Shown here: positions 1-8,390 of the stretch, piece by piece
How positions within the stretch are numbered: position 1 is the stretch's first letter
How the letters are laid out: each line of letters begins with the position of its first letter
Origin: CAUZFZ01 sp963579025
GTDB lineage: Bacteria > Planctomycetota > Planctomycetia > Planctomycetales > Planctomycetaceae
Assembly (NCBI GenBank): GCA_963579025.1
Contig: CAUZFZ010000079.1
Coordinates: forward strand, 1-45,499
DNA: 45,499 nt
Direction of reading: 5' to 3'
Program-made: the position numbers and the translations under genes
The notes under the pieces: model-generated
Seen by the model: only the letters and a program-made list of their open reading frames with translations
Database searches by the model: none
Told to the model about the DNA's origin: nothing

Positions 1-322
1 TGAGATGCAGAGCGTGCGTCTAAAACGTAATGCTTTTCACGGCGACTGGAATTATGAGATTCACCCACATAAAAACAGGCGAAGCGGGTAAGTTAATTCT
101 GAACGACGCCTTACGTCCGGATGAAGGAGTCGAACGGAGCCGAAAAGAACGGGCGAAAGGAAACGAAAGTATCCGGATTTTCGAAGATCGCGACAACCCT
201 TTAATGATTCGTTTCGGGATCCTGAATGCGTTTCCAACCCTGGATTTGTGGCCTTCCGGCATCGTTCGTGTGTTTCGATCGTACAGATCACGACCGAATT
301 CGGAACTCGCACGAGGGCCAGT
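1..322. other. Window edge, no gene recognised
   Basis: No convincing coding region is seen here. The open frames on both strands lack recognisable domains and a ribosome binding site, and they overlap each other. The stretch lies downstream of the FG-GAP/ASPIC gene that ends at 323 on the minus strand, so it probably holds the 3' untranslated end of that transcript. A gene entering from outside the window cannot be excluded. Confidence 0.4.
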
Positions 323-2071
323 CTATGGTCGTGATTCGACCACCACGTTGAGTCGATCGTCAAACAGTTCGTTGACCTGAGTCGACTCGCCAGACGGCCA
401 GCGGACTCGAACAGAGACCTCGCTTGCGGGCGTGATCAACAGAGTTGTCGCTGATCCTGACAGGTAGCTCCCGCCACCGATGATCTGCTGCATGGATGAC
501 CGGCCTGGCAATTCATGAATGACGGTCGCTCCAATGGCATCCCGGTTGCTGACCCTCCCCACCAGACGAAGTCGCAGTTGCGGCGCGACGTCACAAGTCA
601 GTGCATCATTGCGGAGAACGGCCGGCGATGAATTCTGATGTGTGATCACGACATCGGGGTCCCCGTCGTTGTCCAGGTCGGCAACTGCCAGACCGCGACC
701 CGGGTGTCTCGATTGAAAATACTCTCCGGACGAATTCGACACATCTGAAAACCGCCCGTGTTTGTTTTTCAACATCAGCGGCGGGTGCTTGTAGGGGCGG
801 TCCTGGCCAAGTTCCGGCAGATTGTCGTCGACGTGCCCGTTAGTGATGATCAGATCGGGCCAGCCGTTCCCGTCGAAGTCGGCGAACGCCGTGCCCCAGC
901 CGACCCAGGGCAGGCCGGGTGAAGCCACTCCCAGTCGGTCGCTGGAGTCTTCGAACAGCCCATCACCGATGCCCAGATAAAGCGTGTTGTGGTCCTGTTC
1001 GAAATTCGTCACGAGCAAATCCAACTGGCCGTTGCCATTGATGTCCGCGGCAGCCACGCCCATGCCCGCCTGACTGCGGCCCTGCCAGTCGTAGCCCACA
1101 CCGGAAGTCTCCGTTGCATCGGAGAAGTGCCCTCCACCCGAGTTGACGAACAGAGAATTCGGGTTCAGATCATTCCCCACGTAAAGATCAGTGCGACGAT
1201 CTCCGTCGATATCAGCGGCGACGACTCCCTGAGCACGACCGGCACGCGCGCCGACTCCCGATTCCCCGGTGGCATCCCGAAATGTTCCGTCGCCGTTGCT
1301 GAGGAAGAACACATCTCCGGCGGGCGGCACTGACGACGGATGACAGAAGATGCGCACGCCGCGCTCGCGATCTCCGCAGAAGCGGTTGTTCTCGAAATCC
1401 CAGACAGCGTAATTGCAGCAATACAGATCCAGGTGCCCGTCGCCGTCCGCATCGAGAAATGCCGCGCTTGTTCCCCAGCGACGATCACCAACACCTGCAT
1501 GTTCCGTGACGTTTTCGAAAGTGCCGTCACCCAGGTTTCGGAAGAGCTGATTCTGGCCGACGCAGTTGACGTACAGATCGGAAAAACCGTCGTTGTCAAA
1601 GTCGCCGACGGCCAGGCCGGCGCTGTAGCCGGTGTGTCCAAGCCCGCACTGATCCGTCACGTCCTCAAACTGCCAGTCACCAAGATTGCGATAGCACTGG
1701 TCGCGCGGCTGGGCTCGATTGAGATCGATGGGAAAATCGGTGCCGCTGGCAAAGTGCAGATCGCACCAGCCGTCCCCATCGAAATCCAATGCCGCGACCC
1801 CGCTACCATTGGCCGCGGGAAACGGTTTCTCAGCGGACGTGCCGCTGTCATGTACGAAGTCGATGCCGGACGAATCGGTCATCAGCGTGAACGTCACGAA
1901 TGGCTCGCGACTGGCGGCGCCTCGGAAACCTGCACCACTCGAACGTGGCGAATCATCAGCGGGACTGGGAGCATCTTTCGGCGCTGCCGGCCAGAAGCAC
2001 ATCACAACAGCCAGCGTAAGCGAAGCGACTACGGTCAGTAGTCCAACCTGCCTGACGTTCAACTGGGGCAT
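323..2071 (-). CDS. Secreted FG-GAP/VCBS repeat protein with C-terminal ASPIC/UnbV domain (CRTAC1-like)
   Basis: The 582-residue protein starts with a short basic stretch and a hydrophobic segment at about residues 9-28, so it is exported or membrane anchored. Most of the protein is a run of FG-GAP/VCBS repeats, each with a calcium-loop motif; DFDGDGWCDL, DFDNDGFSDL, DADGDGHLDL, DIDGDRRTDL, DINGNGQLDL, DFDGNGWPDL and DLDNDGDPDV are all visible. This pattern implies a beta-propeller of about seven blades. The last 80 or so residues, with the IGATV region and a GGGSYLSGS stretch, match the ASPIC/UnbV domain of CRTAC1-type proteins. The gene follows the TPR gene by 24 bp on the same strand; TPR plus ASPIC pairs are common in planctomycetes. 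The binding partner is unknown. No strong Shine-Dalgarno sequence precedes the ATG. Confidence 0.88.
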   Translation of the reverse strand: MPQLNVRQVGLLTVVASLTLAVVMCFWPAAPKDAPSPADDSPRSSGAGFRGAASREPFVTFTLMTDSSGIDFVHDSGTSAEKPFPAANGSGVAALDFDGDGWCDLHFASGTDFPIDLNRAQPRDQCYRNLGDWQFEDVTDQCGLGHTGYSAGLAVGDFDNDGFSDLYVNCVGQNQLFRNLGDGTFENVTEHAGVGDRRWGTSAAFLDADGDGHLDLYCCNYAVWDFENNRFCGDRERGVRIFCHPSSVPPAGDVFFLSNGDGTFRDATGESGVGARAGRAQGVVAADIDGDRRTDLYVGNDLNPNSLFVNSGGGHFSDATETSGVGYDWQGRSQAGMGVAAADINGNGQLDLLVTNFEQDHNTLYLGIGDGLFEDSSDRLGVASPGLPWVGWGTAFADFDGNGWPDLIITNGHVDDNLPELGQDRPYKHPPLMLKNKHGRFSDVSNSSGEYFQSRHPGRGLAVADLDNDGDPDVVITHQNSSPAVLRNDALTCDVAPQLRLRLVGRVSNRDAIGATVIHELPGRSSMQQIIGGGSYLSGSATTLLITPASEVSVRVRWPSGESTQVNELFDDRLNVVVESRP

Positions 2072-2095
2072 GATGCGACCCGGTCCTGTGCAGCT

Positions 2096-3358
2096 TCAGA
2101 ATTGTTGAATGGGCAGCCGATCCAGTGACGGCAGGGTCCCGCGTTCGCGAATTGCCAGGACCAGATCCTGCAGAAATGGATCGGGTTGCCTGCCTTCTCT
2201 TGTCAACGGAGCGACGAGCGAGGCAGCCTCGCCCCAGTTCCCATCATCGGCCATCCGCCACGCCCGGATGACCTGCGCCCACCACGACTCGGGAGATTCA
2301 ATCAGCAGATGCTGAATCGCTGCATCTCGTCGTTCCACCGCAGTGAGTTCGTTGTATCGCTGTCGCCACTCGGTCGCCTGCACCGAATCACCCGCCTGCG
2401 AGGCGGCCCTGTGCAGCAGGTAGGCCGTCGACGCGTGCATATGATCGCGGCCTGTTAACGGTGTCAGCCACTTCAGTGCCTGCGTCGAATCCCGTTTCTG
2501 CAGCGCCTGCCGCGCCAGAGCTTCACGTGGTCGGTGGTTTCCCGGATGCAGGTCCACGGCCCGCTGCCAGGCCTGTGTCGCGACTTCCGCCTGCCCGGTA
2601 CGCAACAGTGCGTCACCCAACCAGGTCTCGGCGTCAGAATCCGGGTTGAGTTTCAGACTCTGCCGCAGCACGTCGATGGCACTTTCCGGTTGGCCGTTGT
2701 GCAACAGAACCGACCCATACTCACGCAGAAACTCATGAGCTGATATCTGCAGGTTGGAGGCATCAGGACGCAAATCGACAAGCCGCTGCCACGCTTCCAG
2801 TGCTTTCGCTTCGTTCCCGGCTTCACGTTGAATCGTCCCGATCAGCAACAGGCCGCGGACCTCGCAACCATCGAGACCGGCAAAACGGGTCGCGGTCTGC
2901 AGAGCCGGCTGGAACTTACCGAGTTTCGCCTGACACCCGGCCAGTTCATGCAAAGTGTCCGCATCGGAAGGGTTCAGAGTGACGACATGTTCCAGCACCG
3001 GAAGCGCCTGACTCCACTGCTCCAGATGGAGCAGAGACACGGCCAGGGCATGCAGATCCTGAGCAGTGACTGCTCCATGGCGCTGGAATTCGGTGACGGA
3101 GTCACTCCACCGGCCCAGTCCAACGTAGATGCGTCCCCGCGTTGTCCCCGCCTGCCCGTGATCCGGATGTTCCCGCAGGAACTCGTTCACCACAGAGAGT
3201 GCTTGAACATGCTCGCCAGCAGTCATGAGCTGTTCTGCTTCACGCAGCGGTCGTTCGTCCCACCAGATGACGGCCATGACAACGACAACGATCAAGGCCA
3301 GAGCACCGGCCAGGCTCGTCAGCAATCGAACAGAATTCTGTCGGCGTGCGCGTGTCAT
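2096..3358 (-). CDS. Membrane-anchored tetratricopeptide repeat protein
   Basis: The 420-residue product has a basic N-terminus followed by one hydrophobic segment at about residues 13-32, then a long helical region. TPR-like units are visible in series, for example around ALPVLEHVVTLNPSDADTLH, AIDVLRQSLKLNPDSDAETW and ATQAWQRAVDLHPGNHRPRE. The domain is predicted to lie outside the cytoplasm and to act as a protein-binding scaffold. The gene sits 48 bp after the PIG-L gene and 24 bp before the FG-GAP/ASPIC gene on the same strand, so co-transcription is likely. The ATG at 3358 immediately precedes the basic and hydrophobic segments. The partner proteins cannot be deduced from the sequence. 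Confidence 0.85.
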   Translation of the reverse strand: MTRARRQNSVRLLTSLAGALALIVVVVMAVIWWDERPLREAEQLMTAGEHVQALSVVNEFLREHPDHGQAGTTRGRIYVGLGRWSDSVTEFQRHGAVTAQDLHALAVSLLHLEQWSQALPVLEHVVTLNPSDADTLHELAGCQAKLGKFQPALQTATRFAGLDGCEVRGLLLIGTIQREAGNEAKALEAWQRLVDLRPDASNLQISAHEFLREYGSVLLHNGQPESAIDVLRQSLKLNPDSDAETWLGDALLRTGQAEVATQAWQRAVDLHPGNHRPREALARQALQKRDSTQALKWLTPLTGRDHMHASTAYLLHRAASQAGDSVQATEWRQRYNELTAVERRDAAIQHLLIESPESWWAQVIRAWRMADDGNWGEAASLVAPLTREGRQPDPFLQDLVLAIRERGTLPSLDRLPIQQF

Positions 3359-3406
3359 GTGCCGGCTCGACGTTAAACGACTCTGCGGTTGCGGGCACAG
3401 CCCGCG

Positions 3407-4234
3407 TCAGGAATTCCGCGGCAGGAACGGGAACAGATCGCGAATCAGATCGGAATTCCATTCGCGTCCATACTCACACGGCTCAAATGCCTCAGCCCAG
3501 CGAACGGACCCGGCGGTGACTCCATACGTCTGCGTGAGCAGATCGCGGCAGGCATCGGCCACCCAGGCAATGCGTTCGCGGAAGTGCTGTCCCATAAGTT
3601 CCCGTCGTCCTGCATTGTCGTCGGGGACCTGGTCCTCATAGCGATGGTTGTAGGCGAGCCAGCCATAGAACTGCGATGTGTGGCAGTGCAACATGTCGAC
3701 AACCGACTCGATCACGGGGCCGATGTCGACCACGACACTCGGATCAAACGGGTATGGTCTTTTGAACTGGTCGGCGACATAGGCAATCGCCGGATTGTCT
3801 CGCAGCGCCGGGACATCGGGAGCCACCGCCGGAACGGTGACCATATACGCCGCATCGCAGACGAGCTGAGATGTATAGCGATGGTCCGGGTGATAGTCGT
3901 TCGGTCGGTGCGTCAGAATCAGATCGGGATTGAATTCGCGGATCAGCCAGATCAGGACACACCGCGCTTCGTAAGTTGGTTCCAGCCGTCCATCACGGAA
4001 GTCGAGTACGTCGTACTCAATGCCCAGCACGGCGCCGGACGCGGCCGCTTCGGCGCGACGGATCGCGACGAGTTCTTCGCCGAACGTCTCGTGATGACCG
4101 GACTCACCGTTCGTCACGCTGACGAACTTGACTCGATGTCCATCGCGACGAAACAGTGCCGCCGTTCCACCGGCCATGATGTCACAGTCATCGGGGTGTG
4201 CCCCGACGACCAGCACTCGAAGTGGATTCTGCAT
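3407..4234 (-). CDS. PIG-L family deacetylase (LmbE-like)
   Basis: The 275-residue protein belongs to the GlcNAc-PI de-N-acetylase/LmbE superfamily, zinc enzymes that remove N-acetyl groups from sugar conjugates. The first zinc motif is AHPDD at residues 12-16 and the second is HPDH at 115-118, both intact. The substrate is not evident; related enzymes act on N-acetylglucosamine conjugates or bacillithiol and mycothiol precursors. An upstream in-frame ATG at 4261 exists, but the ATG at 4234 is preceded by GAGAG with a 7-nt spacing and starts directly before the first strand, so it is preferred. The oxidoreductase gene ends 23 bp upstream, indicating one operon. A sugar-related role for the pair is inference. 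Confidence 0.9.
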   Translation of the reverse strand: MQNPLRVLVVGAHPDDCDIMAGGTAALFRRDGHRVKFVSVTNGESGHHETFGEELVAIRRAEAAASGAVLGIEYDVLDFRDGRLEPTYEARCVLIWLIREFNPDLILTHRPNDYHPDHRYTSQLVCDAAYMVTVPAVAPDVPALRDNPAIAYVADQFKRPYPFDPSVVVDIGPVIESVVDMLHCHTSQFYGWLAYNHRYEDQVPDDNAGRRELMGQHFRERIAWVADACRDLLTQTYGVTAGSVRWAEAFEPCEYGREWNSDLIRDLFPFLPRNS

Positions 4235-4257
4235 GAGTTTTCTCTCGTACGGCGTAC

Positions 4258-5361
4258 TCAATTGCGAATCTCAGCGATTTCAACCGCTCGATGTTCTTCA
4301 ACCGACCGATAACACGCTTCCACGAGCGCCATCGTGCCGAGGTTATCGCGGCCGCCGATCTCCGGTTCGGTATCGGTTTCAAGGGCCACCAGCAACTGAG
4401 CCATCGGCCCGACAAAGGCATCAGGAAACCAGACGTCTTCCCAGCGTGGTTTCTGCCAGGGTTGCTGCTTCGTTGTGAAGTCGAGCGTGCTGGGCGTGCG
4501 ATCCGGATAGCTCGGCCAGCCAATCGTGCCGCGAGCCAGGCCGTCCGTACCTTCGACTCGCCAGTGGATGCCGATGTCGCTTTCGGAACCTTCCATTGCC
4601 GGCCCGGTCCAGACATCGTCCCAGGAAGATGCACGCAGTCCGTTTTCGTATTCCAGTATGTAGAGGCAGATGCCGTCGGTGTGTTCGAACTTCCCGGCAG
4701 TCCGAGGATCAGGACGCACACTCGCGAAGACGCGCTGCGGATCGCCGAACAGGTAACGGAACGTATCCAGATGGTGGATACTCATGATCCGCAGCGTGAC
4801 CCAGCCCAGCCGTTCCTGCCACGGCATCCAATGAGGAATCGCTCGCATGTCGATTGACGCAAACACTGGTTCGCCCAGATCGCCGCGGTCGAGCAGGTGT
4901 CGGCAGGCGCGGATCGACTGGTCGTATCTCATGTTCTGATTCACACCGAGCGTGATGCCGGCGTCATCGCACAATCGGACGATCTCAACTGCCTCAGCGT
5001 AGTTCATCCCGAGCGGCTTCTGGGCAAGTATGCCGCGGATGTGATCGTTCCGTTTGACCGCACAGCGGACGACGTCGAGCTGAATGTCCGGCGGCACAGC
5101 GATATCGATCACTTCGATCTTCGGGTCGTCGATCAGTTCTTCGTAGCTGTCGTACACATGCAGGATCGAGTGCCGTTCAGCGACCGACTGAGCGCGTTCT
5201 CGTGTCCCGGAAGAAATGCCCACGGGATTGAATCCGGCTTTGCGATACGCAACCAGATGGCAGTCGGCCATGATGAATCCGGCGCCAATGCAGCCGATCG
5301 GGACGTCTTTGCGATCAGGCAGTTTCGGCTGGATGTCGAGATCGAGTGAGAAATCTGTCAT
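4258..5361 (-). CDS. Gfo/Idh/MocA family NAD(P)-dependent oxidoreductase
   Basis: The 367-residue protein has an N-terminal Rossmann fold with the motif GCIGAGFI near residues 23-30, followed by a C-terminal oxidoreductase domain with the HH segment SIHHLDTFRYLFGDP. Family members oxidise or reduce sugar, inositol or similar carbonyl substrates with NAD(P). The usual catalytic EKP reads QKP here (residues 114-116); the lysine is kept. The frame is open upstream to 5496, but the preceding 45 codons overlap a nested inverted repeat and show no family similarity, so the ATG at 5361 is preferred. The neighbouring PIG-L gene suggests sugar-derivative metabolism. No signal peptide is seen, so it is probably cytoplasmic. 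The substrate is unknown. Confidence 0.88.
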   Translation of the reverse strand: MTDFSLDLDIQPKLPDRKDVPIGCIGAGFIMADCHLVAYRKAGFNPVGISSGTRERAQSVAERHSILHVYDSYEELIDDPKIEVIDIAVPPDIQLDVVRCAVKRNDHIRGILAQKPLGMNYAEAVEIVRLCDDAGITLGVNQNMRYDQSIRACRHLLDRGDLGEPVFASIDMRAIPHWMPWQERLGWVTLRIMSIHHLDTFRYLFGDPQRVFASVRPDPRTAGKFEHTDGICLYILEYENGLRASSWDDVWTGPAMEGSESDIGIHWRVEGTDGLARGTIGWPSYPDRTPSTLDFTTKQQPWQKPRWEDVWFPDAFVGPMAQLLVALETDTEPEIGGRDNLGTMALVEACYRSVEEHRAVEIAEIRN

Positions 5362-5392
5362 GTGAATCCCGGTTCGTAGTAGCTGTCCGTTC

Positions 5393-5474
5393 GTAGTAAC
5401 CGCACTTGTGCGGTTGTTCTGGCAATTCCGTTCGTGTGTCCCAGAGTCTCGAACCCGATAAATCGAGTTACTAC
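5393..5474. repeat. Nested inverted repeat (REP-like hairpins)
   Basis: An outer inverted pair GTAGTAAC (5393-5400) and GTTACTAC (5467-5474) encloses a perfect 8-bp hairpin AACCGCAC/GTGCGGTT (5398-5405 and 5408-5415) with a 2-nt loop. It fills the gap between the hypothetical gene ending at 5496 and the oxidoreductase starting at 5361. It resembles a short dispersed intergenic repeat; it could also affect transcription between the two genes. Confidence 0.6.
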
Positions 5475-5495
5475 AAACTCGCGTGACGATGAACA

Positions 5496-5969
5496 CTACA
5501 CGCGTTCGTTGTCGGGTGTGTACGGGTCAAGAGTGGTCACCGGCCTCGGCGGGAGACTGGCAACGTCTGCCGATCCGCTGTCATCTGAAATCTCAACAGT
5601 CTCGATATCGTCGATGGCAAACGGGCCCAGATGCTCAAACTGACCATCGTCCGTCTTCCCGAGCAGTACGAGTTTTCCGTTCTGCGACTCGCGGGAATCC
5701 GGGAATCCGACCGCGTCCTCACCGGACTTCAGCCGGACGCGAACTTCTTTCGTTTCGTCGACGCCGATAACGCCCTCGTGTGTCAACGCCGGGAATCGAG
5801 CCCATGCCCATGTCCACAATGTGGAATCAGGGTCAACGTGACCGGCGACGTTGATCCAATCGAGCATGGCGGCTCGAAGTTCAGGCTGTGACGCCTGCTG
5901 GCACCACGGAATCAGGACATCATCGATCCACTGACGCCGAGACACGGCCAGTTCTTGAAATGTCTGCAT
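5496..5969 (-). CDS. Conserved-looking hypothetical protein
   Basis: I do not recognise a family for this 157-residue protein. It has no signal peptide or membrane segment. The N-terminal half (to about residue 60) is helical and tryptophan-rich; the C-terminal half is beta-rich and contains the strand pattern KEVRVRLKSGEDAVGF and GPFAIDDIETVEISDD, which looks like a small barrel domain. The ATG at 5969 is chosen because the upstream in-frame extension to 6062 is low complexity and overlaps the divergent MoaD-like region. It is the first gene of a same-strand series running down to 323, separated from the oxidoreductase by the nested inverted repeat. Coding is supported by length and composition only. 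Confidence 0.65.
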   Translation of the reverse strand: MQTFQELAVSRRQWIDDVLIPWCQQASQPELRAAMLDWINVAGHVDPDSTLWTWAWARFPALTHEGVIGVDETKEVRVRLKSGEDAVGFPDSRESQNGKLVLLGKTDDGQFEHLGPFAIDDIETVEISDDSGSADVASLPPRPVTTLDPYTPDNERV

Positions 5970-6104
5970 GTCTGTTTCCCGCTCAGGTTTCGCAAGATCG
6001 CAGACCCGTCCTGCGGCCCCGCATAAGCGCGGGATTATTGAGCTGTGATCACATCCCCGCAATCATGCCCTGTCGTTCTCAATCAGATTCAACGAGAGGT
6101 TGCC

Positions 6105-6371
6105 GTGTCGCACGTGCGAGTGGAGTTCTTCGGGCTGGCCCGAACCCGAGCTGGCGTCGAGGCCGTTGAGATGGACGCCGCGACATTGCGCGACGTGCTG
6201 AGCGAGCTGGTCGTGCGCTTTCCGAACCTTGACGGCCTGTGCTTCCAGGACGGTCAACTGAGCACGTCCTGGCTGTTCAACGTCAACGGTCAACAATTCA
6301 CGCGCGAACTCGACACTGCTGTCGGCGAGGGCGACAGTGTGCTTCTCATGTCGGCCGATGCGGGCGGATGA
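6105..6371 (+). CDS. MoaD/ThiS-like ubiquitin-fold sulfur carrier protein
   Basis: The 88-residue protein has the ubiquitin-like pattern of MoaD: the opening strand HVRVEFFGLARTRAG, the helix LRDVLSELVVRFP, the strand LFNVNGQQF and a C-terminal Gly-Gly exactly at the last two residues. In this family the terminal glycine is adenylated and thiocarboxylated by an MoeB/ThiF-type enzyme, then donates sulfur, classically in molybdopterin synthesis. The GTG at 6105 is chosen because GAGAGG lies just upstream with a 5-nt gap; an ATG at 6045 would add 20 residues without family similarity. No MoaE, MoeB or other molybdopterin genes are near, so its pathway is open. It ends 12 bp from the convergent acyl carrier protein gene. 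Confidence 0.85.
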   Translation: MSHVRVEFFGLARTRAGVEAVEMDAATLRDVLSELVVRFPNLDGLCFQDGQLSTSWLFNVNGQQFTRELDTAVGEGDSVLLMSADAGG

Positions 6372-6383
6372 TGTCGACTTCGG

Positions 6384-6638
6384 TCACGCAGCGGCGCGAC
6401 TCGGACAGTTCACGAAATCTGAAACTGCGGCGTACGAAATCAGATTCGGGAGTTCGTCCAGCGGAATACGAATCTGGAACGTCTCCTCGACCACACTGAC
6501 CAGAGTCAGTGTCGCCAGCGAGTCCCACATCTCAACTGACTCCATCGTTGCCTGCGGGATTTCCGCAGCCGACAGCTCCGGAAATGCGACGGCGAAACAC
6601 TCATCAAGCTGCGATTGAACATTGATCGGGTTCATCAT
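6384..6638 (-). CDS. Acyl carrier protein
   Basis: This is an 84-residue acidic, four-helix-type carrier protein. The phosphopantetheine attachment motif is WDSLATL, with Ser40 as the modified residue, and the following VSVVEETFQIRIP segment matches helix II and III of the family. It is not the fatty-acid AcpP by sequence: the usual DSLD/E VEL pattern is replaced by DSLATLTLVS. The ATG at 6638 follows AAGGG at 6-nt spacing; a GTG one codon upstream and an ATG one codon downstream are alternatives. The start lies inside the 3' end of the FkbH gene (overlap of 35 nt), so translation is probably coupled. In FkbH-type systems this carrier receives a three-carbon glycolytic unit; that role here is inferred from the adjacency. 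Confidence 0.9.
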   Translation of the reverse strand: MMNPINVQSQLDECFAVAFPELSAAEIPQATMESVEMWDSLATLTLVSVVEETFQIRIPLDELPNLISYAAVSDFVNCPSRAAA

Positions 6639-8346
6639 CACTCACCCTTGCGTACAGGTTGGGGCAGTTGTTCTGAAAGATTTCGCGTGTGAGGTCGACC
6701 GGTCCGGAAACCGGTTCCGTACCGAGCAGCTCGGTCAGGCATGTGCGCATTGGGCCGTTCCGGCTCGTTGCCGCGAAATCGAGCTGCAATCGATCGACGC
6801 CGAATCGCTGGAACAGCGCTGCAAGCACTGCATGCTCAATCCGACGCGAAAACGCGCGGCAGCTCAGCACCCACGAGTCGACGTACAGCGTCGATTCCGA
6901 ATGCCGGCCGGACACGACCGAGATCTTGCCGAGTGGAGCAAATCGATCGCGATAGCTGACAGCGAGGACAAAACACTCAGGATCCTGCTGCTGTCGGTGC
7001 CAGGTGAATTCGTCGATTCGACGGCCATTGAGATTGAACTGATTCGTCTTGTTCACCAGTTGCAGACACCGCTCGTCCGGCTGATTCCACTCGAACGAAA
7101 TCTCGGCATCGGCGGCTGCCAGAAACGCTTCGCTGTCGGTTTCCTGACTCTTCAGTTCGCTCGCGGCGCGAATGCTTTCGATGCGAAGTGAATCATCACT
7201 CACGACGGACGTGCGACCGAACAGGTCGCGAAGCTCATACAACAGTTCGACAACCGCAGCCTCGTCGTCGACTGGAAACTGCCGGCAGTTCAACTCCGGA
7301 AACGCCGCGGAGGCTTCCGCCAGCTCGATCGGGCTGTCGTCAATAAACACGACGGAGTCGGCGCTGATGTTCCAGGCCTGCAGAATCCGTGCGACCGACT
7401 GTGACTTCGGGCCCCAGTTCGCTTCCACGGGGAATAGTTTCTCAGCGGGCACAATCAGGTCACGCCGCCGCAGAGCCTCGCCCACGACAGCCGGATCGTT
7501 GCGACTGGCGACCGCGACCAGAACTCCGATCTCGGCGAATGAGGCGAGCATTTCCTGATAAAGGGCATGCTGCTGAGTGTGTCGGTCGAGGTCCCATGAG
7601 ATTCCGTCGACTCCGTCTTCGCCGACGATTCCGGACCACAGCGTGTTATCCAGATCGGTAATCAGGCCCTTCAACGCGGTTGCCGGCCGCAAGAGTTCCG
7701 CAAGCTGAGACGCCAGTGCCGACGCATGCTGGTTCGTGTACGGAAACCCGGACCGCAGTTCGGACGCGGCATCGAAGCGTTCGCCCGGTGGAGACACCGC
7801 GTCGAGTCGCTGTGGATCAACCACACGAATGCGATTCGCGGCATGCAACTGAATCGAGAGATCCTGGAGTTGGTGCCGAATCTGCAACGCTGTGATATCC
7901 GCACTTCCGCCAGGAGCCGTAAACATTGGGGGGAGCGGAAGCGTCGGCATGGAAACCGCGATAGGCGTCGACTCCGCGAGTTGGACCAACGCATTCCGCA
8001 ACTGTCCAATGCGCAGTGTGAGGGACTGGACGATGTCTGCCATGCAGTTCGGGCGCCAGCCGAACGCGGATCGAAATCCCAGCCGCGCGTCCAGGTCCGA
8101 CCACTCAATGACAACGGCTGCTCCGTTGGGAGGTGATTCGATCGATCGCTCGATGTTGCCAATCAGATCACCGAACAGACCGATCTGCACATCGACGCCT
8201 TGTGCTGGCATGCGTTGCAGCAACTCGGCCGTCAGAAACGTGCGAAGGTGCAGCGGCGTGAGACCGCAGAGCAGTGAGAAACGGATCGGCTCCTCATCGC
8301 CCGTGCTCCTGGCGCGAATCGTTTTCAGTGCATCGAACAACAGCAT
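6604..8346 (-). CDS. FkbH-like HAD-superfamily (HAD-IIIC) protein
   Basis: The 580-residue protein has three parts: an N-terminal region of about 220 residues of the kind seen in FkbH-like proteins, a central HAD phosphatase/transferase domain, and a C-terminal GNAT-like domain from about residue 400. HAD motifs are intact: DLDNTLW (Asp231, Asp233), VASRN (Ser281), the lysine in NWGPKS (Lys314) and FIDDSP (Asp336, Asp337). Characterised FkbH proteins dephosphorylate 1,3-bisphosphoglycerate and load a glyceryl unit on a dedicated acyl carrier protein. The acyl carrier gene overlaps its 3' end, which fits that chemistry. It is 44 bp downstream of the GNAT-like gene. The final product of the pathway is not known; no polyketide synthase is nearby. 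Confidence 0.9.
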   Translation of the reverse strand: MLLFDALKTIRARSTGDEEPIRFSLLCGLTPLHLRTFLTAELLQRMPAQGVDVQIGLFGDLIGNIERSIESPPNGAAVVIEWSDLDARLGFRSAFGWRPNCMADIVQSLTLRIGQLRNALVQLAESTPIAVSMPTLPLPPMFTAPGGSADITALQIRHQLQDLSIQLHAANRIRVVDPQRLDAVSPPGERFDAASELRSGFPYTNQHASALASQLAELLRPATALKGLITDLDNTLWSGIVGEDGVDGISWDLDRHTQQHALYQEMLASFAEIGVLVAVASRNDPAVVGEALRRRDLIVPAEKLFPVEANWGPKSQSVARILQAWNISADSVVFIDDSPIELAEASAAFPELNCRQFPVDDEAAVVELLYELRDLFGRTSVVSDDSLRIESIRAASELKSQETDSEAFLAAADAEISFEWNQPDERCLQLVNKTNQFNLNGRRIDEFTWHRQQQDPECFVLAVSYRDRFAPLGKISVVSGRHSESTLYVDSWVLSCRAFSRRIEHAVLAALFQRFGVDRLQLDFAATSRNGPMRTCLTELLGTEPVSGPVDLTREIFQNNCPNLYARVSDDEPDQCSIAA

Positions 8347-8390
8347 GCCGCAACTTTCCGTGTTTCTTCAGTAGGCCGGACGCGCGTTGC

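Noticed and set aside
1340..2041. 233-residue plus-strand open frame opposite the FG-GAP/ASPIC gene
   Set aside because: The minus-strand calcium-loop repeats are clear; the plus-strand reading has no domain.
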